A stretch of DNA of 64,000 bases from Umbellularia californica (taxonomy: Eukaryota; Streptophyta; Magnoliopsida; Laurales; Lauraceae): NCBI GenBank assembly GCA_028538565.1, contig JAPQWN010000011.1, forward strand, positions 31,993,001 to 32,057,000. The letters are read 5' to 3'. How positions within the stretch are numbered: the first letter of the stretch is position 1; each line of letters begins with the position of its first letter. A program made the translations under genes and the position numbers. The notes below the pieces were generated by a model. That model saw only the letters and a list, made by a program, of their open reading frames with translations, ran no database searches and was not told where the DNA came from. Shown in pieces: positions 20,890 through 33,479 of this stretch.

Positions 20890-21560
20890 AGGTGGATGAC
20901 ATGGAGGGCACACTTGATGCACATCTTGTATATGGTACAATTGAGCCTGTGTGAAACAGAAGTTTACAGAGTAGTTTGAGAAACTTTATCTTTCCAAAGT
21001 TTTGCCAACATTTACTTATACTATTTTGATTGATGCATACTGTAATTGATTTGGTGAATAAGATGTCTGCTGATGGTTGCGAACTAGACATAACAACATA
21101 CAATATAAGGATCCATGGTCTTTGTAGAAGCCGTGTGATGAGTCGAGCTGTGAAAATGTTAGATGATCTTATTCCAATGGGTATTGATCCTAATACAGTC
21201 ACTTACAATACCATATTGAATGGTATTTGCAATGACGTGCTTGACCGTGCTTTTATTCCGACAAGAAAATTTATTTAAATGGCCTTCGTTCCCAATATTG
21301 TTACTATTTGTACTATGCCCTCTCACTTCTACAGGCAAGGGATGGCTGAAAGGGCTTTGATGTGGTTTGAAAAACTGAGTGAAGTGTCCATTGTTTTTTA
21401 TGATGTCACATCTAATATACTAGAAAGAGCTTATCGTGACATACTAGAAGATGTTAAAATTGATAGAAGAATATTAGAAAAGGACAGCTTTTTGAATTTC
21501 TCATGTACGTTACTATTGAATACCTATGTAGCTATAAATCATCAAACCGTAGTTCAACAA
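20890..21560 (+). pseudogene. Pentatricopeptide-repeat (PPR) gene relic
   Basis: Translated pieces show PPR signatures in successive frames: TYTILIDAYC near 21020, TTYNIRIHGLC with RAVKMLDDLIPMGIDPN and TVTYNTILNGIC (21085-21235), then PNIVTICTM with MAERALMWFEKL (21285-21380). PPR proteins are organelle RNA-binding proteins built from about 35-residue helical repeats. Here the frame is broken near 21040 and by a stop at 21276-21278, there is no organelle-targeting N-terminus, and only two to four repeats remain. It is a decayed fragment, bordered on the right by a solo LTR. Confidence 0.7.
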
Positions 21561-21588
21561 GGCTTGCTCAACTAGTTGATCTGTAGAT

Positions 21589-24032
21589 TGATGGACCCTG
21601 GTTTTCCATCCTCTCCTTCCGCCCCAGGGGCTACCTGGGTCTTGGCGGAGGAGGAAAACGCAGGTATCAACTTTTTTGTACGGGTATGCCAGATTTACTA
21701 TTCTACTTGGAATTTGGAATGGTGATGATCCGGAAATTCACCTTCACAGGTAGAAAGGAAATCAATCATTATTTCTAACTTTTCAAATTACATAAATATT
21801 TAAGAAAAGAGACAAGTTTGTTTTTGAAAATGTCGTAGGAGGCCTTTTTTTTTTGTTTGTTTGCTATGAAAGGCGATTTTGCCGTGAAAGGCAATTTACA
21901 AATCTCATCAAAATGAAAGACAAGAATTGTGATTTTTGTTTGTCTCTTTAAAAAATACAAAATACAATAGAAAAGAAAGAAGAGGGATCTAACTTCTCAG
22001 GAGATTGCGGGGACACGGTCAGATCGACGGTCGCAAGTCATGTATGGACTTTGCCATCGTCCTTCAAATAAGAATGCTTGATGCTTCGATTCTTCAGCTT
22101 GGCTCCAACCTCAGTTTTTTAGAGGATAAAGACCAAGGGGAAGTCCTATATCCAATAATAAACCAAGTAAACGGGCTGAAAAGCTGCGTTTAGGCCATGT
22201 TGTAGAAGAAGGGGACCTCGGGGGAGTGGCCCCCTAAGGGACTCTGATCACCTTGTAGTGTCTCTTGCAGCAGAGCAGCAGGACTTCGTCAGGATTTCTC
22301 TTGGAGTATGCAAGTGTGCAAGTGCAAAGTTCCAAGTCGATGTCGATCATTTTTTTTTTCTCTCTTTGAATGGACCTCCTTTTATAGGCTTTTGGTAGCC
22401 ATGAGGTGGTTTATGGGCATTGATGGCCATGATGAGAGAATTGATGGCATTGATGCTTCATGATGAGAGGAGTTACAAGTTTTTATTTCTTGATTTTGTA
22501 ACTCCTTTTTCTTGGCTTGTGATTGGCCGATGGAGAATGATGGGCATTTAATCGCCTTTAATCTCCATGATGAGGGGAGTTTCATGGTTTTAATGCCATG
22601 ATTGCTTGGACTTGTAACTCCCATATGCTTGCTTCTGATTGGGCTGTCCAAAATAATGGGTTAATGACCGCATTAAGTTGTCATAAACGGGTCAATTAAC
22701 GACATTAAGTGGTCGCCGGAGCATGTGAAGAGTCGCGGGCCGCGCCGCGTCCTTTGGAATTCTTCTTATGATCATCGCAGGTGGATTCACACATTGTTTG
22801 ATGTCGGATTGCGATACAATTTCAGACATTGATTGATGTTGGTGGGCCGATGACATCTGTCTTGTCGATTTCTCGATCGGTCGGACAGAAAGTGTACTTT
22901 CTTGGTTAGCCGGTTGACGATCTTGGAGCGATCAGTGATGACTTCATGCTCTTGACGGCGGATCCGGGATGTCGACGAAGATCAGCCGTTTTCAATCATC
23001 AAGAATTGGATTTTCAGAAAATCACAGAAGCAAGAACACTCGAAACGCGAAAACGATTGGAAATTGGGCCATCCGGTGAAAATCCGGCGACCCGTATTTC
23101 CAGGGTCGCCGGCGACCATGGGGTTTTGGCCCCTTTGGTCGCCGAGTGTCTTTTTCGGCCGTTTTTCCTTCTTTTTCATTCCTTTTTTCTTATGTATTTT
23201 TCTTGACATTTTCCCTCAATTATTGACTTGATTTTCTTGGAGAAAACTTGACGAGAAGTCGCACAAAACCGGAGAACAAATTTTCCCATTTTTCGGGAAA
23301 GCCGAAGACTTTGTAGCCGATTTTCCGTCAAGAGTCGAAATTAGGTCAAACGATGTCGGAATGACCTGAAAATTTAGGTGAAGCTTCTTGAGCAGTGGAT
23401 AGGACCAACCATGGGCTTTTATTTGAGTTTTGAAGCCGTTTGGAGTCCCGTCGATGCTTGACTTGATTTTGCTGTGGGGAAGATGCCGAGCTTTGATATG
23501 CGGTCAACCGATGTCCGATTGACCTGAAATTTGATAGGGAGCCTATTGGAGTCATGTAGAGATGATCCATTAGCTCCGATTTGGATGTCATAGTCCCGGG
23601 GTGCTCCGCCACCGGTAGGCTTGATTTTCTTTCGGAGTGTCGAGATCTGGTCAAACGTTGTCGGAATGTCCTGAAATTTGACGTGCAGCCCTTTGGAAGC
23701 ATGTTGAAGCCACTCATGTGCTTTGTTTGATGAGTGATGACCTCGATGGTTCTTGCCGCCGAGAGGCTTAATTTTGTTGCTCGAGCGTTGATGGATTGTT
23801 GCCGCCGGAAGACCCCGTTTAGCTGTCGGAGGAGTGAAGTTAGGCCAAACGATGTCAGAATGGTCCGAAACTTCTTGTGTGCCCCTCTTTTGGTTGCCTT
23901 GAAGGATCTTGCAGTTTTTGTTTGATTCTGACAAGAACTGATGCTTGAAGTAACATCGCCTGTTTGTAGCAGGATGCAGTTTCATGTGGTTCTTGATGTT
24001 GAGAAGACATAGTGACTTTTTTGGTGTCAACA
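21589..24032 (-). mobile_element. Solo LTR, 2.4 kb, minus strand
   Basis: Bounded by TGATGGACCC and GGTGTCAACA (minus-strand start TGTTGACACC, a common plant LTR start) and flanked by a perfect 5-bp duplication TAGAT (21584-21588 and 24033-24037). On the minus strand a strong TATA box, GCCTATAAAAGGAGG, lies near 22380, followed by a leader. No coding domain is seen; the ORFs at 23346-24033 are repeats in the U3-like part. Four diverged repeat units there start ggtcaaacgatgtcggaatg. Confidence 0.78.
23344..23866. repeat. Four diverged tandem units in the U3-like part of the solo LTR
   Basis: Blocks ggtcaaacgatgtcggaatg + acc (23344), ggtcaaccgatgtccgattg + acc (23502), ggtcaaacgttgtcggaatg + tcc (23649) and ggccaaacgatgtcagaatg + gtcc (23843), each followed by tgaaa or cgaaa. 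Units are 147-194 bp apart. Each block begins with GGTCA or similar and ends with its near-complement TGACC. Confidence 0.75.
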
Positions 24033-24037
24033 TAGAT

Positions 24038-24660
24038 CAACAAGCCTACTATTGTTACGTACACAACGATTATCAAGTTTCTTTGTCAGGATTGAAAAGT
24101 TAAAGAGGCTAAATGTACTTTGGATGCAATGGATAAAGAAGGCCATAGTCCAGATTTTTCCTGCCTAGCCACAAACATGGGTAAAATCATCTCCATTCAC
24201 AATTTGGGTCACCACTAGGAAATCCGTGGTCCAAGTCCTCTTATTTTCATTTAATTAATAGGTTTAGCACATTGGATAAATACAAGAGTGAACCGCAATG
24301 AAGAGAACCTAATATATCCACATATCCATGCCAATGAAAGGAAAAGATCAAAGGTCCATCCTAGGTCATTGCCCCTTTTCATGTCCAGGTTCATGTTAGC
24401 CAATTCAATTCATAAATGATGTCTCGAATGCCAAGGAGTATGTGTTTAGTGATCCTGAAGTTACGGGCATCTTTGACAACGTTTAAGGGTTGAATCGAAA
24501 TCCAATTAATACACTAGACCCTACTTTGGTGGTCCCCATGAGTCAAGGTTAAGTCCAACCCTAGACCCATACTTGACACATCACTGAAAGTCCACATGGA
24601 AGGTCAATGGGCCCATAATAGATCACATCACAAAAAAATCAGAATCTGGAGTTCATTGTC
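24038..24660. other. No gene seen
   Basis: Unique-looking or old repeat sequence with no ORF of note. It contains stretches such as tgggtctagggttggac (minus strand) that resemble LTR sequence, but I cannot define an element. Confidence 0.4.
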
Positions 24661-24664
24661 TGCA

Positions 24665-25084
24665 GTGTATCCGGTCGACATCCTCCAAGGGTGGTGGACT
24701 GGATGCACAGGGAAGACAAGAAATCTGTCTCTCATGTTGTCATCAGGTCCAGTGTATCCAGTCGACATCCTGGGTAACTTTGTCGACCGCATACACATGG
24801 ATCCTAAGGACGAAGACCTGACAGGCAGGTTCCTAGTCTGGAATTCTACAGTGTGTCTGGTCGACATCCTCCAGGGGTGGCCGACCGGATACCCATGAAA
24901 GGCTAGGAACTGGTTTGTCCTTCTATGGATTCTGGACGGTGTACACAATCGAAATCCTAGTCAAGCCGGTCAATCGAAGCCATTGAATCTCTAAGATTGA
25001 GAGACAAAATAGTTTTCAGTTATTTTCTGAGTTTCTCTGTGTATCCAGTCAAAATCCTCCAAGGGTGGTCGACCGGATACGCAT
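24665..25084. repeat. Array of paired GTCGAC dyads (hairpin units)
   Basis: Five units starting near 24665, 24752, 24851, 24943 and 25039 (87-99 bp apart). Each has a left arm like gtgtatccggtcgac and a right arm like gtcgaccggatacac, separated by about 14 nt (atcctccaagggtg). The fourth is strongly degenerate. In the four clear units the two gtcgac-like centres are 20-21 bp apart. Confidence 0.83.
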
Positions 25085-25099
25085 GGAATTCAAATTTCA

Positions 25100-26000
25100 G
25101 AATTCTGCAACTTTTTCCTATTCACTCCAATTTCCATAAAAACCATCCAATCTCATCTCCAACAATCATAAAGCCATCCATACACATCAAACTCCATCCA
25201 ATTATCACAAATCCATCAATAATTGGGCCATTGATATTCCAAACGAGAAAACTCATTCACCAATAACCAAAATCCATAAAACAAGGCTTAAGAGATAGAT
25301 CTAAGCAATCAACACATATCTATGAATTGAATTACAAAATTAAACAAGGAAATTATGCATTCTATGCTAAGTAAGTATATTTTACTTGCCTACACTCCAA
25401 TTGCAAGGTTTCTAGGCTTGAGATAAGAGATTCAAGCTCAAAATCCAAGTTCCAAAGCTCTAATGGCCTCTAAAATCTCATACAGTCCTTAAATCTCTGA
25501 TCTATAAAGATCTACAACTCCTAAACCCAGATCCACAAGAGAACTGCATAAGGAAAAGGGGATTCTAAAGAGAAAAAGGGAATTTCATGGAAATTGGGCT
25601 AAGGAAGGGGAATTACATTGTCTTGCAAAGAAAGGAGAGATTTAGGAGATGAGAGAGATCTTTTAGAGAGATGATAATAGTAGCTTGTAGGAATTCCTTC
25701 TTCTTTACTGTAGAACACCTTAGATCTAGGATTCTAGAGAGAGAATTGGAGAGAAAACTTGGAGGGAAAAGAGAGAAAAGAGAGGAAAATGAGAGAATTG
25801 GAGGGAAAATGCGAGAGAAGAAACGGAGAGAGGAATGAGGGAGGGCTTCTCTTTTGTAGATTTGTGTTGAAAAGGAAAAGTCTAAGTTGCCCTTTTGGTA
25901 TAGTTTTAGTTTAGGATAACTACATTGGCAATTAAGGTATTTTAAGGGCATGTTTGTGTAACACTTTTCCGCAGAAAAGTAGACGATTTTCCTCGAAAAA
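25100..26000 (-). other. LTR-leader-like non-coding region
   Basis: Read on the minus strand, a pyrimidine-rich stretch (25700-25850, many CTCTC/TTTCC runs) lies some 600-800 bp upstream of the hairpin array, an arrangement like the TATA-leader-array order of the A elements. This suggests a minus-strand, diverged A-like LTR at about 24.6-26.0 kb, but I cannot find its ends. The ORF 25613-26062 is low-complexity and not credible. Confidence 0.35.
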
Positions 26001-26519
26001 CCCATTTTTCGGCGTTTGGTGTAGAATAATTCTATGAAAATGTTTTCCTGCCTCGTCAACATTTTCCTTGATAATGGTGGAAATGAGTTTCCTGTAGGGG
26101 GAGGGGGGTGTATTGGAATTGGATTTCCCCGAAAAACTTCTTCCTCTTTTCCTCACTCCTGTCTATTTCAACCCAAAACGCTGTAACTCTTTCATTTTTT
26201 ATTTCTTTAAATAAATTATTCTTTGATATTGAATAAATAATATAATGTTATGTTATTTTTCTTCAAAAAATTGTTTTTCCAAATAAGAAAATTTGATTTT
26301 CTATATGGAATCCACAGCCGCGCCAAACAACATTAGCACCAATTCAATAAGGACATTTTTTTTTCACCAAACATGAATTTCTAAATTCTACGAAAATCCT
26401 TTTCCGAGGTTTCTATTTCTATGGAATATGCTGACGTTGCAATTTTCCCTTTCCACGCGCTAAATTAGTAAAAGTCAAGTAAAGCCTCAATTTTTAAGAC
26501 AAGGGGTCACTCACATCAA

Positions 26520-26740
26520 TAACATTTTAGTTCAAAATTCCCTCAATCTTTTTAAAAAAATTTCAGAAAACAACTTCATTTCTTCATTAAAAGACAAAAA
26601 AACTCTATATTTTTATTAAAAAAAAGGAAAAAAAATTTAAAATCAAACAACTAAAATAAAAATACCATCATAACCCCATTGTATTTTATTCTCTTTTGAT
26701 ACTTACTGCACTTTATTTTACATGCAAAATTACAAAAGTG
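26520..26740 (-). mobile_element. Relic of a Tourist-like MITE
   Basis: Read on the minus strand, gtatcaaaagagaataaaat followed by acaatggggttatgatggta matches the inside of the complete MITE at 46363-46676 (gtatcaaaccaagagggaat, aatgtggttatgatgatatt). No terminal repeats are preserved. Sequence on either side (26000-26520 and 26740-27084) has no gene. Confidence 0.5.
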
Positions 26741-27924
26741 ACCATAGGTTAAATCCGTACCCATGCGATTCACAACCCAACAAAACAAAACAACGATAGC
26801 AAAAAGACAAAAAAAAAAAGTTAAAAGACGAGAATTTCCCCACCCATAGGCACTTTGGTGACATCCCGATTCCCATTGACAGAGACCATTGCTGTTATTA
26901 ATAACGATTGTGGGCTGTGGGCCCCACTTTGCACCATCCCCACTTCCAAAAAGCAGGGGCCAGAGCCGACTTTCCAGATGGCGCTGATTGCCCCCACCCC
27001 AGATTGCTCCCATCACATCGTAAGTGGACCCCGTTACATCAACGGCATAGAAGCTCCCACGTCGGCCGAAACTTTTGCTCGTACTTAGCCCCTGTTTGGC
27101 ATATCTATTTTTTGCCTCTAATCCTCTATTTCTCTAAAGCGGGTAGAGGTTTTGAAATTAGAGGTGTTTGGCAGTGATTTCCAGCCTCTGCCCACTCTAG
27201 AGAAATAGAGGCAAAGCCTCTTAAAAAGAAATACCCCAAATCTGGGCATGTGGAAATCAGAGGCATTCTCTCTTGAAAAAGTAGAGGCGGAGCCCATTTT
27301 TTAAGACAAAAATGCCCTCTGGCGGTGTTTTATTTCCAACGAAAATCCTTCCAATAAAAGGGACGGAAGCCTATTCGTTTTGAGCAGGAACCAAAAAAAC
27401 ACACTCTGGAAGGGGAGAAGACGACACAGAGAACGGAAGCATGTGTACAGTTCTTCTCATTTTGTTTTCATTTTTTTTTTCTTGTTTTTCTTTGTATACA
27501 GAGCATCCGGTCTACTGTGTGTCTTGATGTAACCATGGATTCCACAGTTGTTAAAAAAAGGGACGGAACCCCAACTTTTTTTCTTTTAGTCCCTTCTTCT
27601 CTCTCCCATTCTATACTATAGTCCATTTTTTTATGTAAATGAGGTGAATCAACTTAAGTACCTACAGAAAGCATCTTCAAAAGGTCAACCCATCAAAGAG
27701 ATTTCAAACGTGCCTTTTGAAACTTAAAGGGAAAAAAAACCCATGTTAAAACTCATGATTTTGTGTAGAAAATCATGTAAATAAAAAATAAAGAAGGAGC
27801 TGCTCAGCTATTTCTCAAAAAATATAATATACACGGACCACAGAATCATATTTAGAAGAAATGGCATCAGCGATGATGGGCAGAAATGATACTGGTTCTC
27901 AAAAAACTTATCGTCAATGCCATT

Positions 27925-27966
<42 letters not shown>

Positions 27967-29736
27967 CAGAAATGGCATCGACTTTGATGAAGAGCTTTGT
28001 GAATTTGATTTTTGGAAGCTTGAATTGCTTCTCAGACATTCCATTGCAGTCAGTCCATAGCTCAGTTTTTCTATCTCTGTTTTGTTCCAAAAGAGCCTTT
28101 TTGATATTCTTATAAAGAGGGAGAGAGGGTCTATAGTGTAAACAGAAGATAGGTGATATATGATTTTTTTTATAGTATTTTAATCTCTGTTATGTTCCAC
28201 AAGAGCCTTTTTTGGAACCCTGAAGATGATGAATGAGTTGGGTAACAACTCAAGTAGGGAGATGGAAAAAATTGGGGAAAGATGGGATGTTTTGGTTAGA
28301 CATGTGGAGTTTGCTAAGCATTTTATTCGAGCAAATGTAGAACCGAACGGATGGTTTTGTGCCCATTATCATTTCTTTCTCATCAGTTTAGACTAATCAT
28401 TCAGTTAGCTGGTGGTAAACTAAACGAGTTCAGGGGTTTCTGTGTTATTTTTATTTTTGTTTTTTGTAATTGAGTTTTGGGTGGGTTTGATCTTGCTTGT
28501 TTTATGTATGGCTCCTTTTTTTTCATTTTTTTTTTAAATATTGGTAGGCTTTTCGTTGCTTTTCTTTCAATATAATTCTGTTCCTAGATTAGATGGCGGT
28601 CATCTTACCTTGCATATTTTTTTTTTATAAATAGTTTCCTAATTCTGTCATAGTACTGTTTTAGATGTTGGCTTAAATATCCTTATAAGAATGCTTGTTT
28701 TCTTTGATTAAAAAAATGAGAAGGCATTTTCTATGAATAGCATTCATATAGCGGGTGCTCTTTCCCTTTATTTCTATTTGTCCTCATTTTCTGGTTCATT
28801 ATTGCTTAATATTGGAGTTGTCTCTATAGTTACACAGCTATGTACATGGAGTTCTGCTTCCCTACTTTTATTTCTTTATGGAGTTCTAAACTTCTAATTA
28901 ACAAGTCTTCCTAAAATTACTGGTAAAAGACTGTTATTATAGGTTCCACAATTTGTCGATATTGTAGCCAAGAGGAAAAACTGAATTACGGCTGGGCAGG
29001 AGTCCAATGCAGCGCCCCTGTAGCAATGTATTTGTATTCTCCCCCTATTGCAAGTGGTTTGAATCTTTTGACAGAATAGATGGTGGTGCTGAACACTGTT
29101 CTTTGGCCTTTTCAACTCTGGATCATTATCGACTTGCCACCTCTTGTTATTTAGTTCTCTTCCCTCCTTTGTACAATGAGACACAGTTAGCTGTAAATCC
29201 TTCAAAATTTTCATCTTGCATGATGATGTAGTAAGTCGAGCAGTTAGCTCTTTTTTGTAAGATATTCTTTCCAAATACTGATAGCAATGAGGAAACAGTT
29301 TAATCGTCTCTAGTTGTTGTTATTAGATTATCATATTATGTAATTTGTGCAATGTTCCTCTATGAAAAACGTACATAATACTCCCTTGGTTATTTTTAAA
29401 TACATGATATCTTGGATTATGTTCCTCCTAACCAGTCCTGTTAACCCAAAGAGGTCCTATGGTGTGCAGTCAGGGGCAGAGTACTCCATAAGCCAGCTTA
29501 GCTATATGGATATGTTGAATCATATTATTGGGAAAATGGCATCCACTTGATTCTTATTGGAAGGAACTTGAAGTTATTCTTTGTTCTCTATGATTCATAA
29601 TTTTATTTGTGGGTTCATGGCTTTTTCTAGTGCTCAATATCTTTTGTATTTGGTGTATCTTTCGTATTTGGTAAATGGCATAAAACTGAACAAGAACTTG
29701 AAAAAAAATGCTCAATTTTTGTTAGGTGTAATTATC

Positions 29737-30676
29737 ATGTCAGAGAAAGGAAAGTCAAAAGAGACAGATGACATAGATCGTGCTTTTTGGTTGGATGGTA
29801 TGAGAAAGTGTCTTATTGACATTTGTTTGGAGCAAGTGAGAGCTGGTGGCCGCCCAGGGGTGCAATTTAGCTCGAAAGTATGGAAGATAATAATAGAAAA
29901 ATTTAATCAAAGGACAGGGCACAGTTTCAATCAAAAGCAATTGAAAAACCAAGTAGATCATCTGAAAAAATTGTACAATGCTTGGTTGCACTTGACATCA
30001 CAAACTGGTATAGGCTTCAACCCACACACAGGCTGTGTGGAGATGGCCCAAGACTGATGGACAGAATACCTGAAGGTATATAAATTTCTTATTTATTTTG
30101 GTATTTACAGGAGAGGTAGATATAACATTTGACATTTATGGTTAAACTTTATTGCAGACTCATAAAGATGTCAAAGTATTTAGGTCAAAGCCCCTTCCTT
30201 TTCCCCAAGATATGTCTGCTTTATTTGATGGTACTTCAGCGACTGGGGATGATAAATGGGCTCCAACAATGGATGGCGTGCCTAATGATATTATAACGGA
30301 TATGGACTCAAATTTATTTAGCTTGAATGATTATGATGATACTCCATCCCCGAACCAAATAAATTCCCAGTCTACCATGCGTGAAGATGCAACTACTAGT
30401 GATATTGGTCCAAATGTTACGATGACAAATATTAGGCGAAAGCGACCAAAGCCTTCTCCAAAAGGGAGTAACAACGCAGTAGATGATTGCATAATTGAGC
30501 TCGCAGCCTCAATGAATGCATCAAATCAGTTAGCTGCTGCTAATGCACAATCTGAAGGACCTACCATAGAGGCTTGCATTGACTTACCGCATGCCGTGCC
30601 CCAACTTCCAGAGACTAGCCCACTGCATATGGTCGCACTTAGGTCTTTTATGATTAAGGAGAAAAGAATTATCTGA
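29737..30676 (+). pseudogene. PIF/Harbinger ORF1: Myb/SANT-like DNA-binding protein (one nonsense codon)
   Basis: Exon 1 is 29737-30075 and exon 2 is 30158-30676, joined in phase 0 by a GT-AG intron. I chose the ATG at 29737 because the conserved domain starts soon after it. The first about 110 residues have the Myb/SANT-like pattern (FWLDGMRKCLIDICLEQV, FNQKQLKNQVDHLKKLYNAW). In PIF/Harbinger elements this protein binds the element ends and escorts the transposase to the nucleus. A TGA at 30055-30057 falls where the family has Trp (…EMAQD-stop-WTEYL), so it truncates the domain near its end. Exon 2 is acidic with a basic patch (RRKRPKPSPKGS). Confidence 0.78.
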
Positions 30677-30994
30677 ACTAAATTCAAGATAGACGAGGGA
30701 AAGATAGCTTGGCTCAAATTTTTAATGGAAATAGAGAAGGGAAATGCTTTTGGAGTTGCAAGTGATCTCTAGTTGTTTGGATTCTTTTTTGGTTGTTTTG
30801 AAACATGAATGTTATGTCTCTCTTAAACTATTGTTCTTATATTTGGATTTTGAAACATGAATGTTATGCTTAAAACATGAATGTTATGGTTTAAACAAGG
30901 TATGGTGTTTTATTTAAAGAATGTTTAAATTGTTAAGTGTCTCCATATATGAATGAATGATTAGTTATATTTTGTTTGCAATATTACAGAGCAT

Positions 30995-32348
30995 ATGGAC
31001 CCGATTTTACGACGAAAAATCTTACTTATCATATTGTTGTACAAGAAGTGACAACAATGTTTGATTAAGGAACCATGTAGGAACTCAATCCTAACAGGAC
31101 ATGGTCATGTTCAAATTATTTTGAATGGGAACCCCATTATTTGTCATCAGCTATTACGTATGGAACGACATGTGTTTCGGCGTTTATGCATGTATTTTAG
31201 ATCAAAAAATTTACTGAAAGACAGCAGATATGTACTTGTGGAGGAGCAGTTGGCTATGTTTATGATGGTCATTGCGCATGCCCATACGAATAGAGTGATA
31301 CAAGATAGATTCCAACACTCAGGGGAAACTATTCATAGACACTTCCGTCAGGTACTGATAGCAATGATGATATTTGCGAAAGTTATGATAAAGCCACCTC
31401 CACTAGATACAGTGCCTAAAGAAATTCTTTTGAATCCACGTTTTGAGCCATATTTTAAGGTATTGCTTTCTTTCCTTGACACCACTTTTTTATTTAAGCT
31501 AACTTATTTTGAAAATTTTCTCAATGTTGATTTCTTCTTTTTAATAGGATTGTATTGGTGCTATAGATGGCACCCTTGTGCATGCCATTATCCAACCAGA
31601 GAAACAAATTCCTTACAGAGGTAGAAAGGGGGAATGTATGCAACAAGTTATGGCAGTATGTTCATTTGACATGCTCTTTACCTATGTAGTATGTGGATGG
31701 GAAGGTACAGCTCATGATCAACGGATTCTCTTGGATACCATTTCTGATGAAAGGCTAAAGTTTCCACATGCCCCGCCTGGTAAAAAAAAGTATTTGTAGT
31801 GCTTTAAATATCAACAAATGATTGCTACAACATAGTTTGACACACCCTTTAACATTTGTCTTAAATGGTCTTTAGGTAAATACTACTTGGTTGATGCTGG
31901 TTACACAAACATGAGGGGGTTTCTTTCTCCAATTCGAAATGTCCGATACTGGCTTCCAGATTTTCAAGGTGTTGCCATTCCTCGTACTAGAGAGGAGCAT
32001 TTTAATAGATTGCATTCATCCTTAAGGAATGTGATTGAGCGAAGCTTTGGAGTATTGAAAGCTCGATTCCCTATCCTCAAGCGGATGACTCTTTACCCAT
32101 TTCCTGTACAACGGAGCATCGTAGTTGCTACAATGGCAATGCATAATTTCATTAAGAAAGAGGATATGAAGGATCGATTATTTTCACAATTTTCAAAGGA
32201 TGATGCCCAAGTAGAGCGTGACATTGACGTTGAGGAATCACATGGAGAAAACGCTTATACATTTGATATCACAGATAGGATAGAGATAGATGCTAAGAGG
32301 AATTCAATTGCAGATGCCATTTGGCGAGATGCTTCTTCTCGTATTTGA
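30995..32348 (+). pseudogene. PIF/Harbinger DDE transposase (one early nonsense codon)
   Basis: Exons 30995-31459, 31548-31779 and 31876-32348 with GT-AG introns keep one frame. The catalytic acidic residues are all present: Asp in CIGAIDGT (exon 2), Asp in LVDAGYTN (exon 3) and Glu in NVIERSFGVLKARFPILK (exon 3). The helix-turn-helix-like N-terminal part is in exon 1. A TGA at 31049-31051, codon 19 from the likely ATG at 30995, would stop translation; a downstream ATG at 31061 could give a slightly shortened protein. The enzyme cuts and inserts the element at TTA/TAA. Length (about 390 codons) fits the family. Confidence 0.82.
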
Positions 32349-33479
32349 TTTTTATCATCTTATGTCATGGTTCTTCTTCTCCTTTTTTTTTTTATCATCT
32401 TATGTCATGTGGCATAGAGTGATGGTGTGTAATGATGAAATGATGGAGATAATATATAATTGTGTTTGATGTTGTAATTTTTAAATTGTCTACAAGTTAC
32501 AGGACATGTGATAGTGTGTGGGGTTGACCGGCCTGGAAGATATTAGAGAGCTTTAAGATCTATTGGTTGAAAAAAAAAAAAAAAAAAGAAACAAAACATC
32601 TAGTCCATTGGATGTTGGAGCTGCTTCATATGAGTCCATGAAGTGGGCTGTGAGTGAGGTTCCTCTTTTAATTGGATAGCTGGCAACTGAAAGGACCTGA
32701 TTTTTTTGTAGATGGCTATATCACCAGTGTGCCCCACAAATACTGCAGTGTTTCCTTGTTTTGTGGATAATTACTTTTTCAAGAAAACAAGAGTAGTTTC
32801 CATAGTCTCTTTATATCATCAATTTTCTCTCCCTCGGGCTCAGCAGGCATTCCAATGAAAGTAGCCATTGGGCAGGCCCACCTAAGTAGTCCAGACATGG
32901 GAGTATGTCTTTCTAAAATAGCCCAACGCCAACATAGATGCAAGTCGCATTTGAGCCAAATTTTAGGCTTGCAGGCAGGACTGAAGCTATATATCAGGCC
33001 TAATAACTAGATGGGCTAGGAGTTCCAGTAGCGGTTCTATGCATTCCACCTTGGTGTGTGATGATGAAATGATGGAGATAATATATAATTGTGTTTGATG
33101 TTGTAATTTTTAAATTGTCTACAAGTTACATGCTATTTTGATGGAAATTGATGTAGTTTTCAAATGATAAGAAACAAATGATGTTATGGTATGTGTGTAG
33201 AGGGCATATTTTGATGAAAATGTGTATAAGTCCATTTTTTACATAATGACAGAAAATACCCCTCTAAAAAGAGGCAAACCCCTCTAAAAAGAGGTAAATA
33301 GAGGATATACCAAACGGTCTATTTAAAATAGATCCATTCATAACTAATTACGTTTTTTTGTTTCAGCCTTTTTTTTTATAGATCTTTTTTTAATGACTCT
33401 ATTTTGAATGGTCCGCCAGAAAAAGAGTAGAGATGCTATACAAGCATTAGAAATTCTAGGGACACGGCATTCTTTTTGG

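Larger units (their letters stand above)
27088..33322 (+). mobile_element. PIF/Harbinger transposon (6.2 kb) with both genes
   Basis: Left end GCCCCTGTTTGGCATATC and right end (reverse complement) …GACCGTTTGGTATATC form related inverted ends next to TTA trinucleotides (27085-27087 and 33323-33325), the usual PIF/Harbinger target. Inside are a Myb/SANT-like ORF and a DDE transposase in the same direction, as in autonomous members. Each carries one nonsense codon, so this copy is probably no longer autonomous. The 27088-29736 part is non-coding with a (GA)n run (27926-27963). The right subterminal part contains two ccctctaaaaagagg hairpins and a 75-bp direct repeat (32428-32501 and 33054-33127). 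Confidence 0.85.

Noticed and set aside
25613..26062. 149-codon minus-strand ORF rich in Ser, Leu and Phe
   Set aside because: Low-complexity translation of a CT-rich leader with no family features.
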